Shown here: positions 12,830-25,800 of the stretch, piece by piece
How the letters are laid out: each line of letters begins with the position of its first letter
Position numbering within the stretch: the stretch's first letter is position 1
Origin: Chaetorhynchus papuensis
Lineage: Eukaryota; Chordata; Aves; Passeriformes; Rhipiduridae
DNA length: 64,000 nt
Assembly (NCBI GenBank): GCA_013396525.1
Contig: VWYX01001215.1
Coordinates: forward strand, 124,001 to 188,000
Reading direction: 5' to 3'
Program-made: the position numbers and the translations under genes
The notes under the pieces: generated by a model
The model's database searches: none
The model's input: only the letters and a program-made list of their open reading frames with translations
What the model was told of the DNA's origin: nothing

Positions 12830-13345
12830 GGTGCTTGAAGGGGGAGTCTGATGCGTGAGATGTGGGTCTGGGGTGTGCAGTGAGGGTCTGGTACTTGCAG
12901 GGAGGGTCTGCTGCATGTGACAAGGATCTGGTGCATGAGAGATGGGTCTGGTGCATGTGACGTGGGACTGGGGCATGCAAGGAGGGTCTGATGCACGAAA
13001 GGTGTGCAAGGAAGGTCTGGGGTGTGCAGGGAGGGTCTGGTGCATGTGAAGTGGGTCAGGTGCATGCGATGTGGGTCTGGCGAGTGCAGTGCAGGTCTGG
13101 TGAGTGCAATGTGTGGCTGATGCTGCTGTGTGGGTCTAGTGCCTGTCATATGGGTCCAGGGCTGTGAAGCAGGACCGGTGGGTGTGGTGGGGGTCCAGGT
13201 GGGTTTGCAGTGCAGCTCAGGGTACATAAGATACGGGTCTGACGAGTCAGACATGGGTCTGGTGCGTGCCATGGGAGTCCAGCACATGCCGTGGGCTCTG
13301 GTGCAGCAGCACGGGTCTGGTGCGTGCCGCGGGGGTCTGGCACAC
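12830..13345. repeat. Minisatellite, about 20-bp unit, near the SNPH 5' end
   Basis: About two dozen degenerate copies of a GGGTCTGGTGCATGTGAAGT-like unit run head to tail. Several neighbouring units are exactly 20 bp. The array starts about 225 bp downstream of the putative SNPH 5' exon donor. The 20-bp period shifts frame each copy, giving a stop-free minus frame of repeated HAPDPH/TRPSLHTPDP-like peptides. I take this as a by-product of the repeat, not a protein. Confidence 0.9.
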
Positions 13346-13655
13346 GCAATGCGGGTGCGCTGCGGGCCCGATGCGTGACCCGCCCCGAGCACCCTGTGCC
13401 CCGGGAACCCTCCCCCCGCACCTCCCGCGCCCCCGATGCGGAGCGGCGCTGGCGGACCCGGCTGTGCCCCCCGCCTCCCTCCACCCCGGATCTGCAGCCA
13501 GAAAGGGATGAGTCACGGCGGCCGCGGGGCCCCGCACCGCGCCCCCCGCACCGCGCCCCGCACCGCTCACCTGCGCGGGGCCCCGCCGATGTCGGGGGCG
13601 GCAGCGCCGGGGCGGGGGGCTCAGCGACCTGCCGGGGAAGGAAGAGAGCGGACGG

Positions 13656-13809
13656 NNNNNNNNNNNNNNNNNNNNNNNNNNNNNNNNNNNNNNNNNNNNN
13701 NNNNNNNNNNNNNNNNNNNNNNNNNNNNNNNNNNNNNNNNNNNNNNNNNNNNNNNNNNNNNNNNNNNNNNNNNNNNNNNNNNNNNNNNNNNNNNNNNNNN
13801 NNNNNNNNN
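13656..13809. other. Assembly gap (154 N)
   Basis: A run of N in the middle of the CpG island. It is flanked on the right by a GGGATGGAGGAGGGAGGGA-type purine repeat (13810-13905), which together with the high GC probably caused the gap. It may hide the SNPH transcription start or its first coding exon. Confidence 1.
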
Positions 13810-13905
13810 CGCTGAAGGGATGAGGGAGGGATGAGGGAGGGATGGAGGAGGGAGGGATGGAGAAGGGAGGGAGGGATGGATGGAGAAGGGAGGGAGGGAG
13901 GGATG
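13810..13905. repeat. GGGA/GGAT-rich purine tract at gap edge
   Basis: Repeated GGGATGAGGGA and GGAGGGATGGA units, almost all purine on the plus strand, directly next to the assembly gap. Confidence 0.8.
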
Positions 13906-14249
13906 AGCCGTGCAGCTGCGTAATTTGCTCCCTCCTCTGCGATCTTAAAGCGACGGCGCCGCGGGTGCCTCCCCCCGGCCCCCCCGCCGGGTTTTCCCCC
14001 CGTTTCTATGGCAACTCCCCTCTGCCGGAGCGGCGCAACCACCTCAAAAAAAGAAACCAGCCGGGTTTTGGGGTCCCTCCCCGTCTGCGAAGCCCCGCGG
14101 GCCGGGTGTGCCCTGCGACCGGTGGCCCGGGGCTCCTCGCCCCGCGTAACCCCGGAGGAGGAGGAGGAGGCGGAGGAAGGGGAGGGGGGAGCCGGGGTGA
14201 CCCCGCGCTGCGGCCACCCGGCCCTTGGAGTCCCCCCAGCTTCGTAATT

Positions 14250-16650
14250 TTCATCTTAAGCAGTCCAGCTCTGAGGAGATCCCTGCCTTTAATTAGTGAC
14301 GCACTTTCATAAAGTAAAATCATTAAATAACCGGAATTCTGTGTCCCATTTCAATCCCTCTGGCTCAGCCCTAATCGCCGGGGTTGGGGTGGAGAAGCAG
14401 CAACAGCCACCCCGAGCTGCTGCCCGGGCTGTGACTGGGGTCGGGAGGGTTTGGGGATGAGGCTGAAGGCTGGCACGGCACGGCACGGCACGTCCCGTTC
14501 TCCAGCACAGCCCGGTTACTCATGGCACTTCCCACACGCTTCCTGCTGCAACTGTCAAGATCAGCCTTCCCAATTTATTTGCTGAGGAAACGTCTCGGGA
14601 GCCCCCACACCACGTCCTGCAGCCTGTGCGGGGGGCAGCAGGGCACCGGCTCCAGCTCTGCTCCGGTGCCCGCGGCCAGGAACGCCCAAGGTTGGCTGCG
14701 GACACCCCCGTGGGGACCAGGAGCATGAGAGATGCACATGTGCCTGTGTTACAAACATCCACAGAACAGCCAGCAAGTGTGGATCCACGGACAGACTTAT
14801 GGAGGGAAATGTTCATGTGGGAAATATTCACAGTCAGAGCAGAACCTGCTCCCAGTTTGGGTCTGGACCTGAGGCCCATCCTGCTTCCCAGACATTCCCA
14901 GCTCCCTTTGTCACTCCCCCATGGTTATTCCGGAGTTCTGACAAACCTGTTTGGTAAATACATGCCAGTCTTTCTTCCAGCACTATTTCCTGCATGATTT
15001 GTACCTCATTTATCCCGACACACAGACTATTTTCAGTGTATATGTGTGTATATATATATATCTCCTGCCTCCCATTTATTCCTGCCCGCCTCCAGCTGCC
15101 TTTTGTTTCCTTCTTTCCCGGTGAATCCAATGCACAGCCTCTCTCCTTGAAAGGAAAATTAATGAGTTATCACATCTGCTGCCACTGGAGCAGCTCTGAC
15201 CATGTGGCACAGGCAGCAGCTCGGCTGTGAGATGCAGAGTCATTCCTGATGGCTTTTGGGAAGGAAAATGGTTTCTCCTTCCCTCTGCAGTCTGCAGTGC
15301 TTGGTCCCCCAGGATACTCTGACCTGAAGAGTGGGAGCAGTGCTCCAGGGAGATTTGGTCTGCTGCAGGGAGAGAGGGAGAGGTTTTCACCAAACTCAAA
15401 CCCTGTTCTCAGGTCAGCACCTGGCTTTGGAAGTGCCAGGCCTGCCACAAGGAAAAGGTGAGCTGCCCTTAGCTCCAGTCTTGGCCTGAGCCGTGCTCCT
15501 GTTCCCACCCAAAAATAGCATTTCTTTTGCAGAAAACTGAGGTTTTTACCATACAGGGATGCTTTTCCCTTCCTTATATGCAGAAAAGGAGCCCCTCAGA
15601 GAGCAGCAGCAAAGGCCCATTACTTATTTAATCAAATATTCCTGTTCAGAAAGGACACTCAGCTGGAACACCCCCACAGCCAGTGGCCACCCCAGGCTAT
15701 CCCCCTGCCCCACACTGGGGTTTCACCTCTTTTAAAGCCTTTTTACTCCCTTACAGAGACCCTCAAACCCAAACCTCCCTGAACCCTGTGGGACAGGAAC
15801 CACACATTAGTGGGCCAAGAGAAATGGGGGTGTCACTGAGGTGAGTGAACACCTGAAAGTCAGGTGACAATATCACCCATCCTTTCCAATTTTAAGTAAA
15901 ATCACCAAGTCCCTGACCCTGAGATTAACCCATAGGATTTGATCCTTCAGAAGAAACACCAACAAGAAAAGGAAACATCTTCTGATTTTTATTGATTCCA
16001 CATTAAGGGACAGTGATGTCCTCACAGCACCGAAGCAGCTGAATGGAGCACAACCATCCCTGGGCACAGGTGGGAGGCAGCTGGAAACCAAGAGCTTCAG
16101 AAAATGACAGTAAAAAGGATAAAGTTTATCCTAAATTAGATAAAAATGCAATGAATTAATAATATTTCAGTTAACATCCATTTTTAAATAGGTCTACACA
16201 TGAATAAAGGTGTTAGTAAGTTAAAAAGCTCTGTGAAATCTGGAATTGCAGAATTTCTAGGAAATAGAATTTCTTGCTGCAGCTTCTGGACTCTTCTAAG
16301 GCCAGTGTAACCTCTGTCTGCCTGAACACACAAAAGCAACACTCGAGACAGCACCCCACTAGATCTTAAAATATGAAATACTGAACATTCTTTGACAGGA
16401 ATACTTTTAAATAGTCTAAATTTTTTTGCTACAGAGAGTTAACAAATGACTCTTACTGATGGTATTAGAGAATTAACAGACACAAGCCTTGTCAAAAATA
16501 ATTTAAGCTCCAAAGGTAGTCTCTGAGAAAGGTTTTGAAGGACTTTTTTATAAAAACCCTTCAAGGACTTTTAAGAAATTCCTTTAAGGACTTTCATAAA
16601 ATCCTTCACAGTGTAAATCTCTTCTGCAGAATATATAATATATTTTAGTG
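14250..16650. other. Intergenic region between SNPH 5' end and RAD21L1 3' end
   Basis: No exon or known family is visible. Composition falls from the GC-rich island to AT-rich sequence. A short TATATATATATA run lies at 15046-15061. Open frames here are short and unsupported. Confidence 0.6.
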
Positions 16651-16654
16651 GTAT

Positions 16655-16660
16655 TTTATT
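16655..16660 (-). terminator. Candidate poly(A) signal of RAD21L1
   Basis: TTTATT on the plus strand (AATAAA on the minus strand) lies about 220 bases beyond the RAD21L1 stop codon, in AT-rich sequence. Confidence 0.5.
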
Positions 16661-16880
16661 AACATATTGTATAACTATCATATAACTCATCATGTAACTA
16701 TAAATATTAATAATAAGCCCTGTACTGATCACCTGGGGCAGGACCCCTGTGCAAGCCATTAATGGGTGGTGTAAAGGACAAGGAGCTCTGCTCAGCTCCC
16801 ACAGTTTGACAAGACATTCCATCCTTTTTCCAGGAAAACTACTTGCTGGAAAATGCAACCTAAGCTGTATTTTGATCAGT

Positions 16881-19800
16881 TTATCTGATCTTGTCAAACA
16901 TGGGCCCAGCAGTGGCTGTGAGGTCAGCGAAGGGCTTGTGCTGTCGCAGCTCCAAGACCAGCTGCTTCTTCAGCACCAGAAAGATGTAAAATGTGGCTGC
17001 AGCTTCTTTCCGGTTGTTTTTCCGGCAGAGCTCCCGAAAACTGAAGGAACACACACCCGATCTCTTCAGTTGCTGCGTGAGGGAAATGAGAGATCAGTCA
17101 GGTCAGCTTCCCCACCAGTAACACTGGAGCCCATGGGGTCCAAACAGAGCACTGCATAGAGGGGCTATCTCTGCCTGAATGCCTCAAACAGGATCCAATC
17201 TCCATAGAATCATAGAAGCACACACTGGTTTGGGTCAGAAGGGACCTTAAAGACCATCCCATTCCCCCAGCCTGGACACCTTCAACTAGACAAGGTTGTT
17301 CCAAGCCCCAACCAACCTGGCCTTGAACACTTCCAAGGGTGGGGAGTCCACAACCTCTCTGGGTATCTTCCATCTGTGTTTATTGAAGTGGCTCTTAACA
17401 TTTTAATGCCGTAATAGTGTTGGTACCTACATGTGTTACTAAAATCTAGAATTCCACCAAATCCCACTACACTAATGGAGCGCTTCCATCATGTTTTGTG
17501 ATTAAGAACAATAAATATCCTTGAGCAATTCTTTGGTTTCAGAGTTATCTCTTGTTTTTTAAAGGCTATACTCAGGTGTAAGGAATTATTTATTATTTGC
17601 ACAGAACCTTTGAAATACGTTCAGGAAAAAAAAGAGCATTCAGAAAATTCTAGTGATCCCAGCAGCTGTGGAAAGGAACACCACATATCAAGCACCCAGA
17701 ATCCTGATTTTCCACAGAAATATAAAAAAAACCACACGCTGCAAGTGAGAGGCAGAGACACAACGGACAGTAGAAGGACGAACTTTTCTGATATGATCCA
17801 GCTGAAATCAACAGCAGCTTTTGGTATCTAATAACAAAATCCAGCACTGGTACCTGTAAAGTTTTTTGTAACCGAAGAGTTCTTTTGCCCCATCTTATTT
17901 CTTCACTGTCTTTCCTGGTCCTTGTTTGCTCCTTGAGAGGAAGTAAACAGAAGGTTAGTCAGGGTGTGTAAAAAGTCACACGCTATGAGAAAAAGGACAG
18001 GAGTTCCAGCCTGACTGAAAATCCAGCCAGAGCTGGGCATATGGATGGCCAAACTCAGGGAATCTGGTGCCTCTGACACCTCTGTGCTCACACAAGGTTT
18101 TGTGAAACAGAGGAAAGAATGGTACCGTGTGCTTTCTGCTACAGTGGCAGCTCAGGTGAAACAGGCCATGGACATGGTCCCAGTGAGGCAGCTCCACAGC
18201 CAGGTACTGCTCTGCAGGACTGGCATTCTGACAGGATTTGTACTGGCCAGGGGCTTAAATAGACGCTCAAATATTTGGCTTGGGATTTTGGGCTTAACCT
18301 CTGAAGTCTGCAGCTGATTGCACTGGTTTCAGAGTGCCTGAGCATCCTCAGAGCCAGCAGGTTTGGAAATGGTTTCTTTCTCACAGGAAGCAAAACTCAC
18401 TGTAAGATCATGATGCTATCTTGTTTGTTTGTTTTTAAGAAACAGGGTTCTCTTCTGAAACAATCCAGGGCCATCAGATTAGGACACACACCTTTGGCAC
18501 CTCCACCTGCTGTGCTTCAGCTTCCTGTCCCAGGGAATTTTTTGAGCTCTCAGAGAAAGCTGCTCCATCCTCCTGTGAGCATGAAAAAGACAATCACTAG
18601 GCCTGACCATTTATGCACACAGTGCAATTCTCATTACACAGTTCTGCTCGAAGAATTTATTATAATGAAGTTTTCCAAAATGAGTTAATAGCTGCTATTT
18701 CCACCGTGTCTTTCCTGATACAGGGAAGGACCTTGCTGTAGGATTTACCCTACAGCTGAATCTACACCTATGCACAGAGCACACGTTTTCCACTGCCATT
18801 AGGTCCAATTTTCTCCCTTTTCAACATTAATGAGCCTCATATTCTCTAAAGAATGCCCTTCAGCATAAGTGAAGATGGAAGAGATAGGTAATTTGTTACT
18901 GCTTAAGTACTTCCTCAATATGAGACACAGAATCTAAGTTTTATCGTATATAAAGATTATATTTATCTCTTCAGTACAATATGTCATATTTAATATTAAG
19001 CTCTCATTTATACTTAGTGATTAGATTGTAATCTGATTAATAGACATTTTAATTCATCTTTCATTCACTGATTTTGAGAGTTTACCAAGTAAATATAAAC
19101 AAAATTTCATCACACAAGCTACTTAATGCTTTCTTGACTGGTTTTAGCATCTTTTCCAAACATTAGTAATTTCTTAGCATGTTTTAAATGGAACTTCAGC
19201 AAAAAGTGGAACCACTAGACACACTTAGGTCTCTAAAACCGAGGAAAGCTGCTCACTATAATTTCACCACAGTTCTCATTGGTTTCATTTCTGTCATTCT
19301 GTGATGTTGACATAAAGGAATCATTTCTAATTTTTCTCTCAGTCTCGGAATGAGTTGGCTCCTGCAGGTAACTTGGCTCTTCTACTGGCAGCATCTCTGT
19401 ATTAAAAGAAAACTAAGGTTGAAGAGGCAATTACTGTAAATCACTGTCCTTAAAAAAACCCCACTGAACCCCAAAAATCACACCCAAGTTCACAGTCTTT
19501 GAGAGGAAGAGCCAAAACGAGCAAATATTGAAGAAACATCATTCCCAACAGGAGCATGGAAGAAGAACCTTCCAAGGGAGGTTTTCCTTTTCTGAAAGTT
19601 GACCTTTATGGACTCACAGGAGGTGGGTTTGTTAATTAATTTCTGAAGCAGGTTAGGTTCCCAGCAGAGCAAAGGAGTGAAAGTGGATACATCCTTCTCA
19701 GAAGATCTAAAACAGATCATTTCTTCTTGCCTGATATTAACCAAAACACATCTTCCAGATAGAACTATTTACATTAATTTGGAAGTTTGGAGAGCAGTTT

Positions 19801-22800
19801 GATTAAGCTTAGAATAAGTGGGAAGCTTTTTTTTTTAAATTTATATTTTAAAAAATGCCACAAACAACATTACCCAAATCTGCAGTTTCAGAGACAATTA
19901 GAGAAACCAAAAATACCTCCTTATGCCACAAAGAAGAAAAGACTTGGACTTAATTTCTAAGAAACAAAAGAACAGCAAAGTGGTAATTTGTAGAATACTG
20001 CCCACAAACACCATGCATGCGTCTCTCAAACATTATGTAGAATAGAAAATACTTTCTAACAGCTAATTCTGCACAACAGAATTAAAATATTACCTGTAGT
20101 ATCTTGCTCTTTTCTCATTTCTTCCATTTCAGACATCCTCTGTATTCCATTTGCTCTCGTCTTACATCTGTCATTCTTGAAGCATTTTTCAAACAACTGA
20201 AAATAATTATTTTTTCTATGTTTGCTTTCAGAATATCATGTCAGATTATTTGCAAACATCAACACAAAAATATGAATATGAGCTGTATATTAATGACTGC
20301 AACCCAGAATTTCAGTATTTGAATTAGGTCACTCTGAAAATCTGCAATTTTTTTTTTGTTTTTAAGTAATAGCCTTCTGCAGCTCCAACATGAATTTCAT
20401 GAAAAAAAAAACATCTTAGGAGCAGCTTGGATCATTTTTCATGAAGCCAGCCAGTGAGGAAGGATGAAAGAAAGAAACATCTGCAGTTTTCATCCTCTTA
20501 AAGAGCAAGTTGTAATTCTGCAGCTGGACTCTAAGTGGTGAAGCTGAGCTGCTGCAGTGAACCCTTCCAAATCCATTAGCAATATTCTAATAATAATATG
20601 CCTAATGTACCTTTAAAGTGAATGTAAACAAAAGATGTCTCAAATTGATTACAAAGAGGAAACAAACCAGAAAACAATAAAACAAAGGAGAAAGTACAAA
20701 AGAAATGGACAGAAATGTAAAAAGTTGTTGTCTCAGTATAAGATCAGTCAGGTGCCACTGTGTGAAATGAAACATCAGCTCTCACGTTCCTGTTGTAATT
20801 TTTCACTTGTTGAAGTGCAGGAGGTTAAGGCTGTGACCCCACAGAGGATGAAGCAATTAGTGGTGAGTGTGCAAATCATCAGGTGTCCAGCTGACCTGTA
20901 CTGCAGAGCAATGCTCAGCGCACACCTGCAGCCAGCTCCAAGTTTAGATCAAACCGAGTCTGCAAAACCTGTCAGTCAGATCCCAGCTCTGCAACAATCC
21001 TGGAACCTACACAGTGGCACAGACCCCACAAGGAACTGATCTTTACCTTTTGCAGCTTAATGTGACCCCCAGGCTGTGAAGCATGGGACAGGAGTATATC
21101 CACACCTCCCAACTCCTTCCACATCATCGTTTTCTTGGTTGGGGGAGCGAGGTCCAGCGTGGCCAGGAGGTCCGTGCAGTTGGTGAGCTGCTTGTAAATG
21201 GTGTTGCAGCTGAGCTCCTTCTCTACATCCACCACCAACTTCCTCTTTCTTTGCTTTTTTTTCCTCTGGGTGACAGCTACATAAAGCAAGTATTAATAAC
21301 AAGTCTTAAGGTCTATTCCTAGGACCTTAAGAACACAAAAAAAGCCCTGTGAATCAACCCAGCGGCCGACCTTCCGAACACCAGTCAGACTTGAAAATCA
21401 AAGTACAAGTCCACAGGCCATTCCTTCCGAAGTTTCCATAAAGTTTTCACTCTTTGTACTCTTGTACAGGAAATACCCATATGTTTAATCGTGGAAGACA
21501 AATGACTATTGTAATAGAGAAACAGGAACAGGAGAACTTAATGAGAACACATGACAGAGCAACAAGACTGAATAAACTGTCTTTAATCCATCAGGAAGTT
21601 AAGTGCTCCAGGAACTTCTGATGCACTCAAGAGGTTTCATTACCTCATAATTAATATCTGTGTTTGCCCGTTGAATCCTTTAGCAATTTAATCAAGATGT
21701 AAACACAAAAGAAAGACACAGATTGGTTATACAGCCATAACTTCCTGGATAGTTTTTGGGCAGGACAGAAAATTCCAATATTGTAAATACTGTTGTCAAC
21801 ATAAGCTTGTTTATTCATAAACAGCCACCAACATGATAGGGGATATTTAGATTTACTCACACAGGAAATGTAATACTCTTCACCTTGGATCTTGTTAGAA
21901 GTTCACAAACCAATGTTTTGCAAAGGCTTGAAAGTTTTAAGATTGTTATTTTAAATATAAAAATCATTGATGTGTCATTGGCAATTAAAGCTATTCAGGT
22001 GAATCTTCAGTACCACCCCTGAGGCCAGGCTTGCAATGCTACCAGAGCTGAAGAGCAACAAAACTTGACTTGGTACATGGAAGAAACTACAAGCAGAGGT
22101 CTGGGCAGCTGAGATAAATAACCTGACACTGGGTTTGGTATTTACCGTAAAATGGAACTCTGACAGCAGGAGCAGATGAAATCTAAGGTGGGAATAATCG
22201 ATTTTGCAAGTATTTTCACTACTAAGAAATAAACCAAACATAGTTAATGCAAACATTCAGCAAGAAACTGATCAACTTCTGACCTGAATCATCAACTGGC
22301 TCAAGCACAAATCCTTCTTCTTTGAACAAAAGGATTGTCTCACTCATTGTGTGACTTACGTCCTTAATGGTGCTGTCTGCACAGTTGAACTCAACTGCAA
22401 GAAAACCCAGCAAATAACCCAAATTAAAAAAAAAAATACAATATGGACTAATTTCTCAATCACATGACAGAGAATGATACCAGACAAAAATGGTGAGAAA
22501 TAGGAAACTGTGGTTTGGTTTAGAATCTCAATTATGTTCACCAGTTCCTGCTCATACTCTGCCCCACACACTTCCCTTCACTGATCCCAGAATGACCAGG
22601 CCGTAGTAGAGACAGAATCTGGAGAAAAACCCACACAACAGAAAGTGTTTAGGGGGAAAGGTGTTTAGTTTCAATCCCTATCTGTTTCCATTTCCAGGCA
22701 AGTGCATGGCAGTGTGGACATTTCTGTCAACAGAAAAGGAACAGATAGCACCAGCAACAGCACAAGGAGAGGCAAGAGCCACTCTAACCCTTTAAAGCTG

Positions 22801-25800
22801 TTCCAGAATTCTCTGTTTCAAACTAACACTGTGATGGGGGAGTAAGGATTTAAGATAGCAAAAATTTCTCAGAAACAGTTATCAAAGCTTAATTTCTTTG
22901 ATGAACATCAAACCAAAAGAAGATTAACAACACTTCTATGAGCTACTTAAGTGTCATTTGTTGCAGAAGTATGAAACCAGAAATAGAAGCACAGAATTGT
23001 TTCTGTTGGAAAAGACCTTTTAAGCTCTCACTGGGAAAGTCCACAGTTACAGGACGGCCTTATTTGGGTTTCTTTCCCCCTCAAAAGGGACATCACACTG
23101 TGAGCAGCAGGGTGGACCAACAGCATATCCAACAGAATGTCACATGAAGGTGTTTCTAAGCAATGTCAAGTTACAAATTTGGAATCCCTATATCAAATAA
23201 AATTCTCTGAAAATGGTGGATGAAGCAGTTTAGGGGGGGAAAAAAAGCAAAATAAATGAAGAAAGGAAAAAGGCACAGGATACTACAAAAAGCTGAATGT
23301 GAGTGACATTAGGCATTAACACAGGAACAGAGGGAACAGAGGGTTTATGTGAGATGGAGCAGACACTGCAAACTCACTGGCTGTGCTGTTCTCTGGCAGA
23401 TCTTGTGACAAAGGACGTGCTTCCTCCACATCAAGAATGTCTTTATCCAGGATATTTTCCTCATCCCTCAACAGGATTTCTTAAATACAAAACACATAAT
23501 TTTAATAATTCTAAGCCTTAGTAGTCATGAAATAGTCTGATACAGCCTAATGTTAGTCAAGTAATACTCTGCAAAGAAAGCAAGCTCAGCTTCCACAGAT
23601 GGCCATCAGTGGTACGGCTGTCTGCAATAGCACAAAAAGGAGGGGATTAGTCCCAAGTTTGAGATTCCACCTTTTTTTTTTTTTTTTAATTATGGCCTTG
23701 ATAGTGTTAAAAGGTATAAATCTGTAAGATTTACATAAATACTCTAAGCCATAACAATGTAGAAGCTACTTTGCTGCCTTTGTTGTTACAACAGTAAGGA
23801 TAAAAGTGCTGCACCATTTCATCTTTGAAAATAGAAATGAAATTGTTAAACATTAAGCATAATTTTTAATGCCTTTAATTCTAAAATTATGAAATACAGC
23901 CTTTAAACCAATTTGACTTGGCAGTGTCTAAGTGATCACAGATTTAGTGACAAGTAGAAAAAAAATGAAATATGAAAACAACAAATAACATAGAATTTAT
24001 ATCTGAAAACAATAGCTTTGGTGCTGTCTTGACTGTTTTCCTGTAAGAATAAAAATATTTGGAAAGGAACTGATTCTGTTTGCTTGTGGCAAACCCTACC
24101 AATCATATCTGCAGCATCGTCCTCGTCCCCAAAATGGTCATCCTGGAAGGAGTAAACATCTTCGTGCAGCATAGATTTGTCTCCGCTGGTGCTGGCTGAA
24201 TTGGGATCAGCCACCAGACTGATACTGCTCATCAGGACACTGCCCTCAAAGAAGCTCTGTCTCCTCAGTGCATCTGCTTCTTCATCTGAGGGAACACACA
24301 ATGCATGATCCCTCATCTGTCTGAGTTTTGGAGACCCAGATTTATTAATTTCCTAATTTTTCAAGTAATTTTTAAAAGAATGCAAGACATCCCATACCTC
24401 AAATGGAAAAAAAAATAAACAATGTTATCTAATTTAGTTTGGTTTGGTTCTCAGTCTCTGACACCAGATTATATTGCTTACACAAAATTTTAAACATAAG
24501 ACAGCATGGTAGGCCAATCAGCAAAAGCATGAAACAAATGCACTATTAAATCACAGCTTTTTCACATGTGGAAAGAGCTCACATAAAAGTTTCACATAAA
24601 ACACATTTCCCCTTATGAAATATTCCAGATTTCTCAACTTCTCTCACCAAAGTTTCTATCACAGAGAAGTATACTGCTTTCATAATCCTCTGTAAGTGTG
24701 ATTTCTTCAGGTCTGCTCTGATTCAAAGTAAAGTGTTCAGCAACATCAATGGCCCTGATGAAAAAAAAAATTATAAAAATATGGGGTGAACTGAAAATCA
24801 CTGAGCATTCAGCTGGAATGTGAAAGCTTGTTTCTATGCAGCCTTCAATCCTGGAATTTTATCACAAGCCCCCATATTTTTCCAGTCTTTTGCCAGTAAA
24901 CTTGGGCTTATGTGATTTTGTTCCCATCCAAGCCCTGGTATCTACCAGGCCCTTGTCAGAAGGCAACTAATTAGTGAAACAGCTTTTAAACCAAATGACA
25001 CAACTCTTTGGGCAGGTAGAAAAGGCCCCTTTACAGAATCAGCACACCGAGGCACTTGAATAAAATGTATTATACTGCAGCAGTACTTACAAAATAATAA
25101 ACCCTTCCTGATCCCATCAAACCGTATTTATGAGGAGGTACAGAGCAACCCTCGGTGGAAATCTCTTGTCCTGGACCTTCGGGGCATCAGAGCCATCAGA
25201 AACATGACTTGGCCTCCTGCTTTTTATCAGTTTTCTACATTAATGCTGATTTGTGTCAGAAAAGCCTAAGAAATATGCTGGCTTTTTCTCAGGAGCCAGG
25301 CTGGCTATTGCTGATAAAACACCCCAGCCCTGGAGAGCAGTGGAGCAGAAACAAAATGAAGTTACACAGTGGAACAGCACAACACTATGTGGTTACTGGC
25401 CACATCTTTCAGGATTAATACTAATTTTTATCTCTTCTCTTGAGGTTCAGAAAGCTGTTTGCATCCTTCACTCAGACAATTTAAAATCCTGAAGTCTAAG
25501 TTCAAGACATTATTTCATTGTGACAGTCTGTTGATTAAAGGACTGAGGAAAACTATCAAAGCACAACACCCGTGGCTGTAGCCTTGTAAAGCTCAGAATT
25601 TAGGAGAATTCAGTTATTAAATTGAAACAACCCAATGTGAGTCTCGATCAGATAACAGCAAGTATAGCTTTTACTTCTGAAAATACTAGAAGAGTGAATA
25701 AAAACTAGGGAAGCATTTACTTTACATCTGGTAGCGGTACTTCAAAATCATGAAATTCTTCAGGTAATGTAATGGACTGATAAGCAGCCTCAAAGTTCTC

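Larger units (their letters stand above)
6120..13570 (-). other. 5' intronic region of SNPH; no coding exon recognised
   Basis: If the noncoding exon near 13.57 kb is the SNPH 5' exon, this 7.4 kb is intron. It holds a CR1 copy at 9308-9700, a smaller one at 11571-11655, a TCC microsatellite, and a 20-bp minisatellite at the 5' end. The missing first coding exon (about 18 residues, phase 2 at its donor) should be here or in the gap at 13656. Open frames in this stretch have no family resemblance. Confidence 0.6.
13360..14250 (-). promoter_or_regulatory. CpG island, putative SNPH promoter and 5' noncoding exon
   Basis: The segment is very GC-rich with many CpGs, unlike the AT-rich stretch to its right. 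On the minus strand a clear donor, GCGCAG|GTGAGC, ends a putative exon at 13571. That exon has no ATG in the readable part, so it would be 5'UTR. Its upstream side disappears into the N run at 13656. The assignment to SNPH rests on strand and position. Confidence 0.6.

Noticed and set aside
12415..13392. 325-aa minus-strand frame with repeated TRPSLHTPDPH-type peptides
   Set aside because: It is produced by the 20-bp minisatellite, whose unit lacks stops in all shifted frames on that strand. No splice or start context supports a gene.
13146..14042. 298-aa minus-strand frame across the N gap
   Set aside because: It only exists because N bases are translated as X, and it lies in a CpG island.
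19490..19744. 84-aa minus-strand frame considered as a RAD21L1 exon
   Set aside because: Its frame does not fit the phase-1 end of exon 20094-20196 (a stop appears at once), while the exon at 19257-19396 fits in phase and sequence character.
25715..25728. Earlier splice donor at 25726 for RAD21L1 exon 3
   Set aside because: It would put a stop codon at the start of exon 4. Using GTAAAT five bases further gives [12 protein letters not shown], which matches the kleisin family.
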